A stretch of DNA of 64,000 nucleotides, taken from the NCBI GenBank assembly GCA_964006375.1, contig OZ023264.1, positions 18,355,242 to 18,419,241 of the forward strand, in the 5' to 3' direction. Below are positions 23,092 through 33,399 of this stretch, one piece after another. The position numbers were made by a program, and so were the translations under genes. The notes under the pieces are model-generated. The model had not been told where the DNA came from. It ran no database searches and saw nothing but the letters and a program-made list of their open reading frames with translations. Numbering within the stretch: position 1 is the stretch's first letter; every line of letters starts with the position of its first letter. The stretch comes from Tillus elongatus (lineage: Eukaryota; Arthropoda; Insecta; Coleoptera; Cleridae).

Positions 23092-23689
23092 ATTGCAGAT
23101 AAGTTGCAAATGTAAGTTTAAATTTTACAACTTTGCTAGGCTCTTTTAAAATTGAAGCTTGCTGTAAGGTAACATGTGTAAGTATAAAAAAATTTGTAAC
23201 AGCTCACTACAGTAAACTTGCAGTAAAGTTACAAAAGAAACACTTACATATGTAAAGTCTCTGGGGGGAAGATTTGCCATTTGCAACAAACTTGCAGGAG
23301 GCTTTCTGCAAGTAATCTATCAAACTTACACTTGCTTTGAAAAAGATTCTGCAATGTTAATGCAATATTACCTTGCTCAGTGGGCTGAGTTAGGGTTTTA
23401 GTCTTCGAATCCCGGACTGACATGGAACATCAGCGCCACCCTCGAGATGTAAAGAGAGACGATTATTACAACTCATGGTATCTGAACGCACATTACCAGC
23501 CAACTCACCGGGGGCCTTTCAGGCCTAGTCGGGTTTTGCTTCCCGGCTCCAACTACTTTCGTCAAGGCGACTAGTAGTCAGGTTATAGCTTCACTTTTTT
23601 CAGCAGTAATCATCTGCCATCAATCACCATAACACCGTCGTCTCATTACCAGATGCAGTTACATGAAAGAATAATAATAACAAACAACG

Positions 23690-24781
23690 ATAGTAAGTGC
23701 ACATAGGCAGGTGTATGTCGCAATGACTCGATAACCCAAAGCTGCTGCCACAAAGGCTAGCTTCGACAGAACTAGGCTGCTTCAGGGCACGCTGCAAGAC
23801 TCGGGTAGTGCCACGTAAGCCACTAGCACATAACCACATAAGATCTTGGTCTAAATAAGCCCACGGAGGGCAAGGATGAACTGTTGAAGCTGATACCATA
23901 AAGCTAGGAAGCGCTTTACAGTGCAGTGCCATGCATGATACAAATAACGAGAGATATGATATTCAGACTACCTATTTTTAGACCTGTCGCGCGCATGGTG
24001 TCAAGTGGTGAGTCCAATGCAACAATAATATGATGTCGTGCAGTGGGGTTTGACGTTTCATCACAACCTCTTAACAAATTACGTGTTTTACTAATATTTA
24101 AGTGCATACAGTTGGAAGTAATAAAAATGAAAAAGATTAAATTTTGTGCTGCGATCTATATTATCTGAAAAAGACAATAGGCGTAACTTCAACCGCATTA
24201 AACCAACGTATAGAAACTTTTTGATTGCGATTGACTTAGTTTTAAGTGCGTAGTTGTAATTCTATGACGTTACTCACCACGTGACGTCATATGAGGGGGC
24301 GGGACATATGCGCAATATTATATCTCTTCTAAGTCATTATATCATGGTGCCATGAAGTTGATAGGTAGACTCTAAGATACTTGATAAAATAATGCCACAT
24401 AGTTCACTACCACGTAAGCCATTCAAAGGGAGCTGGGTTGGTACTTAATCTAAATAAGGCCACACAGACCAAGTGCGTAGTGCCAAAGCTGATACCACAG
24501 AGCTAGGAAGCGCTCCACATAGTCGTGTGCCCCGAAGGCCCGGAAACGCAAATTAAGGTTTCTCGGCAATTTTAAAGATATCACAAGTTACAGTATGCCC
24601 AACAGTTAGGGTAATTAAAGTACGCCACACAGGCTGGGTACCTTTGAAAGGGTTTGGTTGGTTAGAATCAACAGAAAGTAACACGGACGGGTTGGGGTAC
24701 GCGACACAGGCTAGGTAATGCCATGAGAGATAATGCCACACAGGATAGTGCCACGAAGGCTGGTGCCGCTTATGCTGGATA
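23690..24781. repeat. Degenerate GCCAC(A/G)(T/C)AGGCTA repeat region
   Basis: Words such as TGCCACACAGGCTAGGTAA, GTGCCACGTAAGCCA and GCTGATACCAC recur. A 90-bp stretch near 23880 (GAAGCTGATACCATAAAGCTAGGAAGCGCT) is repeated near 24490. The array resumes beyond the Maverick-like element at 32010-32195, so the element landed inside it. Confidence 0.6.
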
Positions 24782-24787
24782 AGTATC

Positions 24788-26420
24788 AGTAGATAGTGGG
24801 ACACCTGGGCTCATCCCCTCCACTTTTTACTGCGCATGCGCGAGTCATCATGCGCATGCGCTGACCTGCGCAGACCTGTGACAGTTGACAGTTGACCTGT
24901 CAGATTTGACAGGTGTCAAATGTCACTGACCTGACAGCTGTCAACGTCAGCTGTCACCTGACCTGACATGTGTCAACGTCAAATGTCACCTGACCTGTCA
25001 GATGACGTCACAAGCATTCCAAGATGGCTGACCTGTCATAGACAGTTGCAACCCGGGTTCTCTCTATGGAACTAACCTGAGATGACGTCCAAAGCATTCC
25101 AAGATGGCTGACCTGTAAGAGACAGCTGCAACTCCGGGGTTCTCTCTATGGAACTAACCTGAGATGACGTCACAAGCGTTCCAAGATGTCTGACCTGTGT
25201 GTCCATAGATATCTACAAGTCAGGTTAGCTCTCCATGTGTGTTTGTCTGATTGTTTATTAAGGTTATGTATTTGTTTATTAAGGTTATGTTCGCTCACGT
25301 GTCATCTGTTTGTTTATTAAGGTTATGTTTGTATTTGTTTATTAAGGTTATGTCATGTGTGTGTTGATTACCATGCATCTGTTTGTTTATTAAGGTTATG
25401 TATTTTGTTTATTAAGGTTAGGTGTTCGTAAACACAGCTGTTTGGTTTGTTTATTGTGTTGTTGTTGTTAAGGTGTATTGAAGTTTGTTAGGGTATTTCG
25501 TTTTTGGCGGGAAATTTGAATTTGTTTGAAAATTTCTGTCTGTTGTGTCCAGAGATCTTACTCCTCAAGCTAGAGAACATTCTATTTGTAAAGTTGTAGA
25601 GTGTAGAGAATATTCTCTAGCTCGAGGGGAGACATCTGTTGGACACAGTCATTCGGTTTAGTCACACACATACATATATGAGGAAGATATATTGAGCGGG
25701 TAATTTGAAATTTTGATTTTAATTTGAAATATGATTTTTGAAAGAAAAGCATTCGCCAGAAATTAGATTTGAACCCCCAACCATACAACTTACTAAGATA
25801 TGCAAACGCCCCTAAACCGATCATGCTATTCAGACATACGATGAAAGTTTGTTATCAGTGGGTATATATATAAAACAGAAACCTGTTACATAAAACGAGT
25901 TTATGAGGCTGCTGAGTTTGTGTGTGTGGGCAGGGGTGGTATCTCTATTACATTCCAATTGAATAATAGGAACTGTAATGTTAAAAACAATTGTTTATTT
26001 ATAGTAAAAAGAAATTTAAAACACGTACCAATTTACCTATCTAATATCATTTAATAACAAAAACGTTTCAAGTAAACTATATCAATAAGAAAAACGTATT
26101 TACATCTAGATATGTTAATGAGTTTATTTTAATAGCCTAATAAAACTCGGGGGCTTGGTTTTATTGCCGGCGTGTTTGTTTATGTTAGTGTTTGTATTTT
26201 GAATGAATGAATCTAAATTTATATAGGGAGTGATCAAAAACACACAAGTAACAAAACTCAATTTAAAACAACTAAATTAAACTTTGATATACGAGGATTG
26301 TTTGATAAGTATTGTTTGTATGTAAACATAAATAATATAATAGTATACTTACATACAGCAAGAGACGTCATACTTGTTTCACGGCTTAGTACACACTAAC
26401 GTATGTTGAGGTCTTGAATG
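24788..26420 (+). repeat. Left terminal inverted repeat of the Maverick-like element
   Basis: The first ~70 bp pair almost exactly with the right end, including TGCGCATGCGC palindromes. Then come TGTCA/CAGCTGTCA-rich DNA, three ~100-bp repeats (GATGACGTCACAAGC, CCAAGATGGCTGACCTG, GGTTCTCTCTATGG), and tandem TTGTTTATTAAGGTTATG units (25252-25420). Pairing with the right repeat can be followed to the ACTTACATACAGCAAGAGAC block near 26350. Length about 1.6 kb with indels. Confidence 0.8.
25745..25832 (-). other. tRNA-like sequence in the left TIR
   Basis: On the minus strand GATCGGTTTAGGGGCG resembles an A box and GGGTTCAAATCT a B box. The B-box part recurs in the right TIR (30960-30985). The stems are poor, so this may be a pol III promoter relic or coincidence. 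Confidence 0.3.
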
Positions 26421-26617
26421 GGGCCCCGTTATAGAAATAACACAGTTGTTTAATGACATCCACTTGAACCAAACAAAACATATAGACGCTGTTGTTGATT
26501 GTTAACACACACACAAGCACTCTATGACTAGAGAGTTATAGATGTACAACGGTCGTCGTACACAAGCCAGTCTTGTGTTTGATTCCGCAAAAACAAGAAA
26601 CATTTTAGTTCCATACT

Positions 26618-27436
26618 ATGGCGTTCTCAATTGTTGGAGAGTCGACTACAAGAAACAGTCGTTTTAATATTATACAGAACATGGTGCATTTCAAGTTGAA
26701 TCCACTCAATAGCAGTGGCGTCAATAATCCTGAACAATGGCTTAAGAACGGTATGCAGGAAATTTATAATCGAGTTATTAGAGACTTGAACACCGACACC
26801 AAAGTAAGCTTTACATTCTCCGGCTTGGATAGAGACTATCATGTGCCGTTTAGGAAGCTGTCGTTGCTGACGTTTGAAGAAGTGTGGTCTGAGCTGTACA
26901 AGATGTATCAGAGCAATAAGGGGGCCATTGAAGGTGATGCCTTTACTATAACAGCTACAAGTCTAGGATCATCACAGCACCAGCAAGCAACCACTTCACA
27001 AGGTTCTGGTTTGTCGACGCAGCAGCAGCAGCACCAACAGCAGTTTAATGAAATCAATCTACAAGAGAGTAAAGAAGAACACACAGCCGCGAGACCAACA
27101 ACAACAACACAACCACTAACACAGGATGACAAGCAAGAACTGAATGATGATGGTCTCCGTTGCTGTGTCATTTGTTTTAAACGCTGTCCACCAACAGAGA
27201 GAAGCTGTTGTGACAAATGTTTCATTAAAAATGGTCAAAACTTGGGAAAATGGCTACCATACAACGCACACTCATGGGAAAGTTATGAAAATTTCGTAAA
27301 ATGGCAATACACGTACGACAGGAGGAAGGTTACATGTTTACACTGTAATAAACAAATGTTGAGAACGTCCATTTATAGACACAAACAAATATGTCTAAAG
27401 AGAGCTGACGTCGATCCTAGGCCTGTAAACGAGTAA
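26618..27436 (+). CDS. Zinc-finger protein of the Maverick-like element
   Basis: 272 residues. The N-terminal ~110 residues (F-K-L-N-P-L, V-S-F-T-F-S-G-L-D, P-F-R-K-L-S-L-L, E-E-V-W-S-E-L, Y-Q-S-N) resemble the leader region that precedes the polymerase in protein-primed PolB genes of Maverick-like elements, as I recall that family. A Q/H-rich linker (about 120-170) follows. Then come a Cys cluster C-C-V-I-C...C-C-D-K-C and a C2HC finger C-L-H-C-x11-H-x3-C near the C-terminus. No polymerase motif follows, so the catalytic part is absent or this is a separate DNA-binding protein. No stops or frameshifts. Confidence 0.7.
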   Translation: MAFSIVGESTTRNSRFNIIQNMVHFKLNPLNSSGVNNPEQWLKNGMQEIYNRVIRDLNTDTKVSFTFSGLDRDYHVPFRKLSLLTFEEVWSELYKMYQSNKGAIEGDAFTITATSLGSSQHQQATTSQGSGLSTQQQQHQQQFNEINLQESKEEHTAARPTTTTQPLTQDDKQELNDDGLRCCVICFKRCPPTERSCCDKCFIKNGQNLGKWLPYNAHSWESYENFVKWQYTYDRRKVTCLHCNKQMLRTSIYRHKQICLKRADVDPRPVNE

Positions 27437-27782
27437 AAAGTATGTCGCTCTGTACACATGTCCATAACAGAATACATAACACAATAAAACAGAGAACAAA
27501 CAACATGGTTATGACTCATATCCTGTAGAATGACATCATACCATTATTCGTGTTTGAGCTTGTCTGTGTATCTGTTTAATATACGCAAGTGAGAGGCCCT
27601 CTTAGGGTAAATAACCTGTCTGTTGATGACCTTGATCTGATAAACCTGTTTGACGTTGTCTTTACAGTTATGATCTAAGGGGTTAGTTCTGTTAGGTGGT
27701 ATCCAGCCATCAGTTGTGTTTGAGCTTGTCTAGAAGCTAGTTTTGTTGGTGTACGTTGAACAAGGTGTAACTAAAAACTAAT
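27437..27782 (+). promoter_or_regulatory. Intergenic cassette shared with 30441-30640
   Basis: GTGTTTGAGCTTGTCT and GTATCTGTTTAATATAC, followed by GAGAGGCCCTCTTA, occur here and, as reverse complement, at 30441-30640. AATAAA at 27483 could end the zinc-finger transcript. The paired, inverted copies suggest shared transcription or termination signals of the element. Confidence 0.45.
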
Positions 27783-28211
27783 ATGGTGCAGAATACGCGA
27801 AAACGAAAATCTCTCAACACAGAAAATACAGGTAGAGGTGCTGGTGGAGGTAAAAAGCTTAAAGTGTTACAAGATGTCTTGCTGGCTAACGCAGTTGAAA
27901 GTATTATAACAAAAGAAGAACCAAAGACGTGGGATAATATCATAGGTGAGCTGTACACAAGCTATCCAACAACAACAAACACAAGTGAACCGAATAATCT
28001 CTCTGATATTAGTATGAATGCTGCAGATCCTACAAACATACAAACAGTCGAATATCAGCCTACACACGATGAGCTATTCAATGAGAAGTTGGTGCAGATC
28101 AATCAGAAAAGTATGGAGAAAAAACTAAAAACACAAGACTGTGAGCTCGTTGGTCAGACAACGTTTGCGCTGTTGGCAAACGGTGAGAAAATACTTTACG
28201 ATCGGAGCTGA
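27783..28211 (+). CDS. Element ORF 2a, basic N-terminus
   Basis: 142 residues starting M-V-Q-N-T-R-K-R-K with a Gly-rich patch and a basic K-K-L-K, possibly a nuclear localisation signal. A poly-Thr/Asn stretch and a charged C-terminal part follow. It overlaps the next frame by about 70 bp. No family recognised. The final residues may belong to the wrong frame if the two ORFs were once one gene. Confidence 0.55.
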   Translation: MVQNTRKRKSLNTENTGRGAGGGKKLKVLQDVLLANAVESIITKEEPKTWDNIIGELYTSYPTTTNTSEPNNLSDISMNAADPTNIQTVEYQPTHDELFNEKLVQINQKSMEKKLKTQDCELVGQTTFALLANGEKILYDRS

Positions 28212-28752
28212 CCCCATGCTTAACTTTATGCCTCTGGTTAAGGTTTCACAGAAAAATTGTAATATACCTGTGTTTTTCGACATGTGGACATTTGAAGAAT
28301 TTTTAAACGTGTTACCCACCATAATTTTCAACCTGGAAAACCAATCACAAGGTACAGACAAAAACACCGATTCGTATACACTTACTAAATACTTGGTTCA
28401 AACACAACGAAAATCAGTGTTTTTTAAGTTTAGGTTGTGCAGTGATGAATATGTCACTAATTTCAACCTAAGCTTGGAATCATTGAAAATACTAGAAGAT
28501 GTTGGCTCTGTGGTCAAAGACTTATTATTGGAATTACGTTTTAGGAGTTTCTTTGACCTAAACATGTTTATGGCTGACATTAGATCGGAACTGTCCAAGT
28601 TCAGAGACAGGGCAGTTATACCTTGTGCCTTCTTCATTGCCCGCTTAAAATACTCTGAGAATCTGTGTATAGTGTGTGAATTTATTACTAAATATCAACT
28701 TGTACTGAAAGATATGCTAACATGTAACAGATTTACCTATAACACTAGTTGA
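28141..28752 (+). CDS. Element ORF 2b, unknown, overlaps 2a in another frame
   Basis: About 203 codons open from a GTG; the first ATG is at 28216. The sequence is mixed alpha/beta (P-L-V-K-V, F-F-D-M-W-T-F-E-E-F, V-V-K-D-L-L-L-E-L-R-F) with many Phe and Leu and no low complexity. Shortage of an ATG near the start and direct overlap with 2a indicate a frameshifted single gene near 28190-28200, or programmed frameshifting. No function assigned. AATAAA lies just after the stop (28754-28760 region). Confidence 0.55.
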   Translation: MSSLVRQRLRCWQTVRKYFTIGADPMLNFMPLVKVSQKNCNIPVFFDMWTFEEFLNVLPTIIFNLENQSQGTDKNTDSYTLTKYLVQTQRKSVFFKFRLCSDEYVTNFNLSLESLKILEDVGSVVKDLLLELRFRSFFDLNMFMADIRSELSKFRDRAVIPCAFFIARLKYSENLCIVCEFITKYQLVLKDMLTCNRFTYNTS

Positions 28753-29023
28753 TAATAAAATATATGTGTAAAAATCTCTGTGTTTTATTAGCTGTATTTT
28801 CTGACAATCATTCTGTTGGCGTGAATGCATAAAGGAAGATTTGAAATAAAAAAATACTTTTAACATGTTTCCTTTATTCATAACATAATACAAGTTATTT
28901 AATGTCTTTAGTGTTGACCCAGGAATTATGAGTACGATCAAAACCAAGCCATTTCACGTAAGACTTGGGGCCTTTTTTTCTCAACACTCGTTCGATTAAA
29001 TACAGGTCAGAAGATAACTGTCA

Positions 29024-30038
29024 TACAGGTGTCTAACACAGGTGTCTAACACAGCTGTCTAACACAGCTGTCTAACACAGCTGTCTAACACAGCTGTCTA
29101 AGACAGCTGTCTAACACAGCTGTCTAACACAGCTCTCTAACACAGCTGTCTAACACAGCTGTCTAAGACAGCTGTCTAAGACAGCTGTCTAAGACAGCTG
29201 TCTAAGACAGCTGTCTAACACAGCTGTCTAACACAGCTGTCTAACACAGCTGTCTAACACAGCTGTCTAACACAGCTGTCTAACACAGCTGTCTAACACA
29301 GCTGTCTAACACAGCTGTCTAACACAGCTGTCTAACACAGCTGTCTAACACAGCTGTCTAACACAGCTGTCTAACACAGCTGTCTAACACAGCTGTCTAA
29401 GACAGCTGTCTAACACAGCTGTCTAACACAGCTGTCTAACACAGCTGTCTAACACAGCTGTCTAACACAGCTGTCTAAGACAGCTGTCTAACACAGCTGT
29501 CTAACACAGCTGTCTAACACAGCTGTCTAAGACAGCTGTCTAAGACAGCTGTCTAACACAGCTGTCTAACACAGCTGTCTAACACAGCTGTCTAACACAG
29601 CTGTCTAACACAGCTGTCTAACACAGCTGTCTAACACAGCTGTCTAACACAGCTGTCTAACACAGCTGTCTAACACAGCTGTCTAACACAGCTGTCTAAC
29701 ACAGCTGTCTAACACAGCTGTCTAACACAGCTGTCTAACACAGCTGTCTAACACAGCTGTCTAACACAGCTGTCTAAGACAGCTGTGTTAGACAGCTGTC
29801 TAAGACAGCTGTCTAACACACAGCTGTCTAACACACAGCTGTCTAACACACAGCTGTCTAACAGCTGTCTAACAGACAGCTGTCTAACAGACAGCTGTCT
29901 AACAGACAGCTGTCTAACAGACAGCTGTCTAACAGACAGCTGTCTAACACACAGCTGTCTAACACAGCTGTCTAACACACAGCTGTCTAACAGCTGTCTA
30001 ACAGACAGCTGTCTAACAGACAGCTGTCTAACAAGACA
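29024..30038 (+). repeat. 13-bp tandem array (CAGCTGTCTAACA)n, ~1 kb
   Basis: Roughly 75 copies of a 13-bp unit centred on the palindrome CAGCTG. Variants TAAGACAGCTGTCTAAG enlarge the palindrome, and units of 15 and 17 bp cluster after 29800. Long open frames through the array on both strands are by-products of the repeat. CAGCTGTCA words also dominate the element's termini. Confidence 0.95.
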
Positions 30039-30125
30039 GCCGGATATCGTGATAAATAAGAAGGCATGTACCGTGACAGAGTCAGTATATGTTAAACCAC
30101 CACACAACCTGTATCGCTCAAACAA

Positions 30126-30440
30126 ATGATTAAACCGACTGGTAACACCAAAAACAGTTGTAGCACAATGGAAGTGTTGGGTAAGGAAGAGCAAAAAGTT
30201 AAGAAAAGGATTTTACAACTTGCTGACAATATTCGAAAAAAACATTTAATGCTTAAACTTAACAGAGCTGAGAATGATGATGCTCTGCAACGTTTATATA
30301 AACCACTTGTTGAGCCCCTAAGTGAAATATCTAAAAACACAGCAGCACTGCAGCAGCAACAGCCATCGCAACCACCAAAGGTTGAACAAATCAAAGACGA
30401 AGTCGATATACCAGAACTTATCTTGTGGTACATCTGCTAA
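30126..30440 (+). CDS. Short Lys-rich element ORF
   Basis: 104 residues from the ATG at 30126, or 89 from the Met at 30171. The core is helical and charged: I-R-K-K-H-L-M-L-K, Y-K-P-L-V-E-P-L, then Q-rich and acidic. The I-R-x-K-x-x-x-L-K ... K-P-L-V-x-P-L pattern resembles, from memory, the N-terminus of a virion-associated protein found in PolB-type elements of other animals, where the protein is much longer. It starts directly after the 13-bp array and stops before the right TIR, so it may be a truncated remnant. Confidence 0.5.
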   Translation: MIKPTGNTKNSCSTMEVLGKEEQKVKKRILQLADNIRKKHLMLKLNRAENDDALQRLYKPLVEPLSEISKNTAALQQQQPSQPPKVEQIKDEVDIPELILWYIC

Positions 30441-30649
30441 AATACATGGATGATGTCATACTTCTAACGACTGTATTCTAGACAAGCTCAAACACGAATA
30501 ATGTGGGGTTATTGAACAGATATAACACAAGGTCATCAACTGACAGGTTGTTTACCTTTAAGAGGGCCTCTCTCTTGTGTATATTAAACAGATACACAGA
30601 CAAGCTCAAACAGGATCAAGGTTAACAACTGTAAAACGTTGTTTATCCT

Positions 30650-31987
30650 TCAAGAGACAGAGACACTTGTTCAGTATGTGTTAAGTCGTGAAACAAGGAT
30701 GACGTCTCTTGCTGTATGTAAGTACACTCTTCTTATTATGTCTGTTTGCATTCAAATAACAAATACAAACATAACCTTACTAAACAATCAGATGATTGGT
30801 AATCAACATGTATACGAACACCTAACCTCATATGTAAACAACAACTGGCTTTGTTTTATATATACAACAGCGAACAAACTTTTAACGTGTGTGTCTGTGG
30901 AGCTATTGGTTTAGGGACAGTGTATATATGTAAAGCAAACAACGGCTGATTCGAGGTTCGTGGGTTCAAATCTAAGTTCAGGCGAATGCTTTTCTTTCAA
31001 ATACACATGCATCTGTCAGTTTAAGCAAAGACTTTGAACTGTCATGACGTGTTTGTTAAACAGCATGTATAAGCTTCAACAATGGCAATCAGTTGTCTGT
31101 CTGTCTGTATCCTCAACACAGAAGACACCTGTTCAGTAGTGTGTGTATTAAGCTGTGAAAGAAGGCTGACGTCTCTTGTTGTATGTAAGTACAATCTTGT
31201 ATTATCTCTGTTTGCATTCAAATAACAAATACATAACCTTAACAAACAATCATATGACTGGTAATCAACACGTGTGTGAACATAACCTTAATAAACAAAT
31301 ACAAACATAACCTTAATAAACAATCAAAATGGCTTGGTAATCAGTCTGTATACGAACACCTAACCTTAATAAACACATACATACATAACCTTAATAAACA
31401 ATCAGACAGACAGATGGTATTCTTCAAATACACACATGGAGACCTGACTTGTAGATATCTATGGACACACAGGTCAGACGGAACATCTTACGTCATCACA
31501 AGACAGTTAATACCTAACCTGACTTGTGGCTATCTATGGACACACAGGTCAGACATCTTGGAACGCTTGTGACGTCATCTCAGGTTAGTTCCATAGAGAG
31601 AACCCCGGAGTTGCAGCTGTCTCTTACAGGTCAGCCATCTTGGAATGCTTGTGACGTCATCTCAGGTTAGTTCCATAGAGAGAACCCGGGTTGCAACTGT
31701 CTATGACAGGTCAGCCATCTTGGAATGCTTGTGACGTCATCTGACAGGTCAGGTGACATTTGACGTTGACACATGTCAGGTCAGGTGACAGCTGACGTTG
31801 ACAGCTGTCAGGTTAGCTGACAGCTGACAGCTGACAGCTGTCAGGTCAGTGACATTTGACACCTGTCAAATCTGACAGGTCAGCTGTCAACTGTCACAGG
31901 TCTGCGCAGGTCAGCGCATGCGCATGACGTCACGCGCATGCGCAGTAAAAAGTGGAGGGGATGAGCCCAGGTGTCCCACTATCTACT
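30650..31987 (-). repeat. Right terminal inverted repeat of the Maverick-like element
   Basis: Reverse-complement partner of the left TIR, shorter by about 300 bp. A ~170-bp segment beginning GTTCAGTA and containing GACGTCTCTTG and TTTGCATTCAAATAAC is duplicated in direct orientation (30668-30835 and 31130-31300). The ~100-bp GACGTCATCTCAGGTTAGTT repeats of the left arm are also present (31560-31740). Confidence 0.8.
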
Positions 31988-32009
31988 AGTATCGATTAGT
32001 TGGAAGACT

Positions 32010-32195
32010 GTGCCACACAGGCTATGGAGTCGCCACAGGGCTGGCGGTTCAGAGGAGTAAAGCCAGTTGCAGTTAAGAGAAAGCGACATGGGTAGGAATA
32101 TGCCACACAGGCTAGGTAATGCCACAGAGGCTGATGCCACTAAGGCTAGTGCCACAAAAGCTGGTGCCGCTTAGACTGGATAAGTAAAGGTTAGT
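32010..32195. repeat. Continuation of GCCAC repeat beyond the Maverick-like element
   Basis: TGCCACACAGGCTAGGTAA and GCTGGTGCCGCTTA...CTGGATAAGTA repeat the left flank (24700-24785), outside the 6-bp duplication. Confidence 0.65.
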
Positions 32196-32239
32196 TCGAT
32201 GACTGTCGGAAGTGCGTCACATAGGGTGGTGACAGGATC

Positions 32240-33101
<862 letters not shown>

Positions 33102-33399
33102 CCAACCAGAGAACAGTAAGACGACCAACAGAAGCTCAATGCCCAGACGTCACGTACAATTTCAGACATAGACCACACAGGAACGATAATAGTCAGTAGC
33201 GTGCTAGTGATAAACCAGGACGGTTCGAAACTGCAGTCCACGTAAACAAATAAAAAATCACAAAATTACAGCAAACAAATAAAGTCTATATTTAACAACA
33301 TTTCAAAAAATATAAAAGCCACACAAGGTAATAACGCACAAATAATTAACAACAATAACGGATAGCACATATATAGTGACATATAACAATATAAAATAA

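Larger units (their letters stand above)
19565..23384. mobile_element. Possible 3.8-kb DNA element with CCCACTRAGCA ends
   Basis: The left end CCCACTAAGCATGGTAA is matched by the reverse complement of the right end (CCCACTGAGCAAGGTAA), and both subterminal regions are rich in AACTTGCAAA/CTTACAAATG words. There is no transposase inside and no clear target duplication. The interval contains later insertions (hAT MITE, RT relic, TA tracts). It may be one old element or two related ends. Confidence 0.35.
24788..31987 (+). mobile_element. Maverick/Polinton-like element, 7,200 bp, 6-bp TSD
   Basis: The element begins AGTAGATAGTGGGACACC and ends with its reverse complement. AGTATC stands directly on both sides (24782-24787, 31988-31993). 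A 6-bp duplication, AG/CT termini and kilobase inverted repeats are the structural signature of Maverick/Polinton elements (adintovirus relatives). It carries four plus-strand ORFs, a 13-bp tandem array and repeated intergenic cassettes. No protein-primed DNA polymerase B, integrase, protease, ATPase or full capsid gene is visible, so it is either an internally deleted passenger or a minimal element mobilised in trans. It sits in intron 3 of the host gene. Confidence 0.8.

Noticed and set aside
23400..23470. tRNA-like B box (TTCGAATCCC) near 23416
   Set aside because: No A box at the proper distance and no cloverleaf.
29024..30038. CRISPR-like array
   Set aside because: Units are 13 bp without unique spacers and the genome is eukaryotic; it is a minisatellite.
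29748..30194. Long open frames on both strands across the 13-bp array
   Set aside because: They translate to monotonous repeats (V-R-Q-L-S or S-C-L-T-D) and exist only because the unit lacks stops in some frames.
24788..31987. Densovirus or bidnavirus integration
   Set aside because: Long terminal repeats would fit, but no NS1 helicase or capsid motif is visible, and a 6-bp TSD with AG/CT ends fits Maverick/Polinton better.
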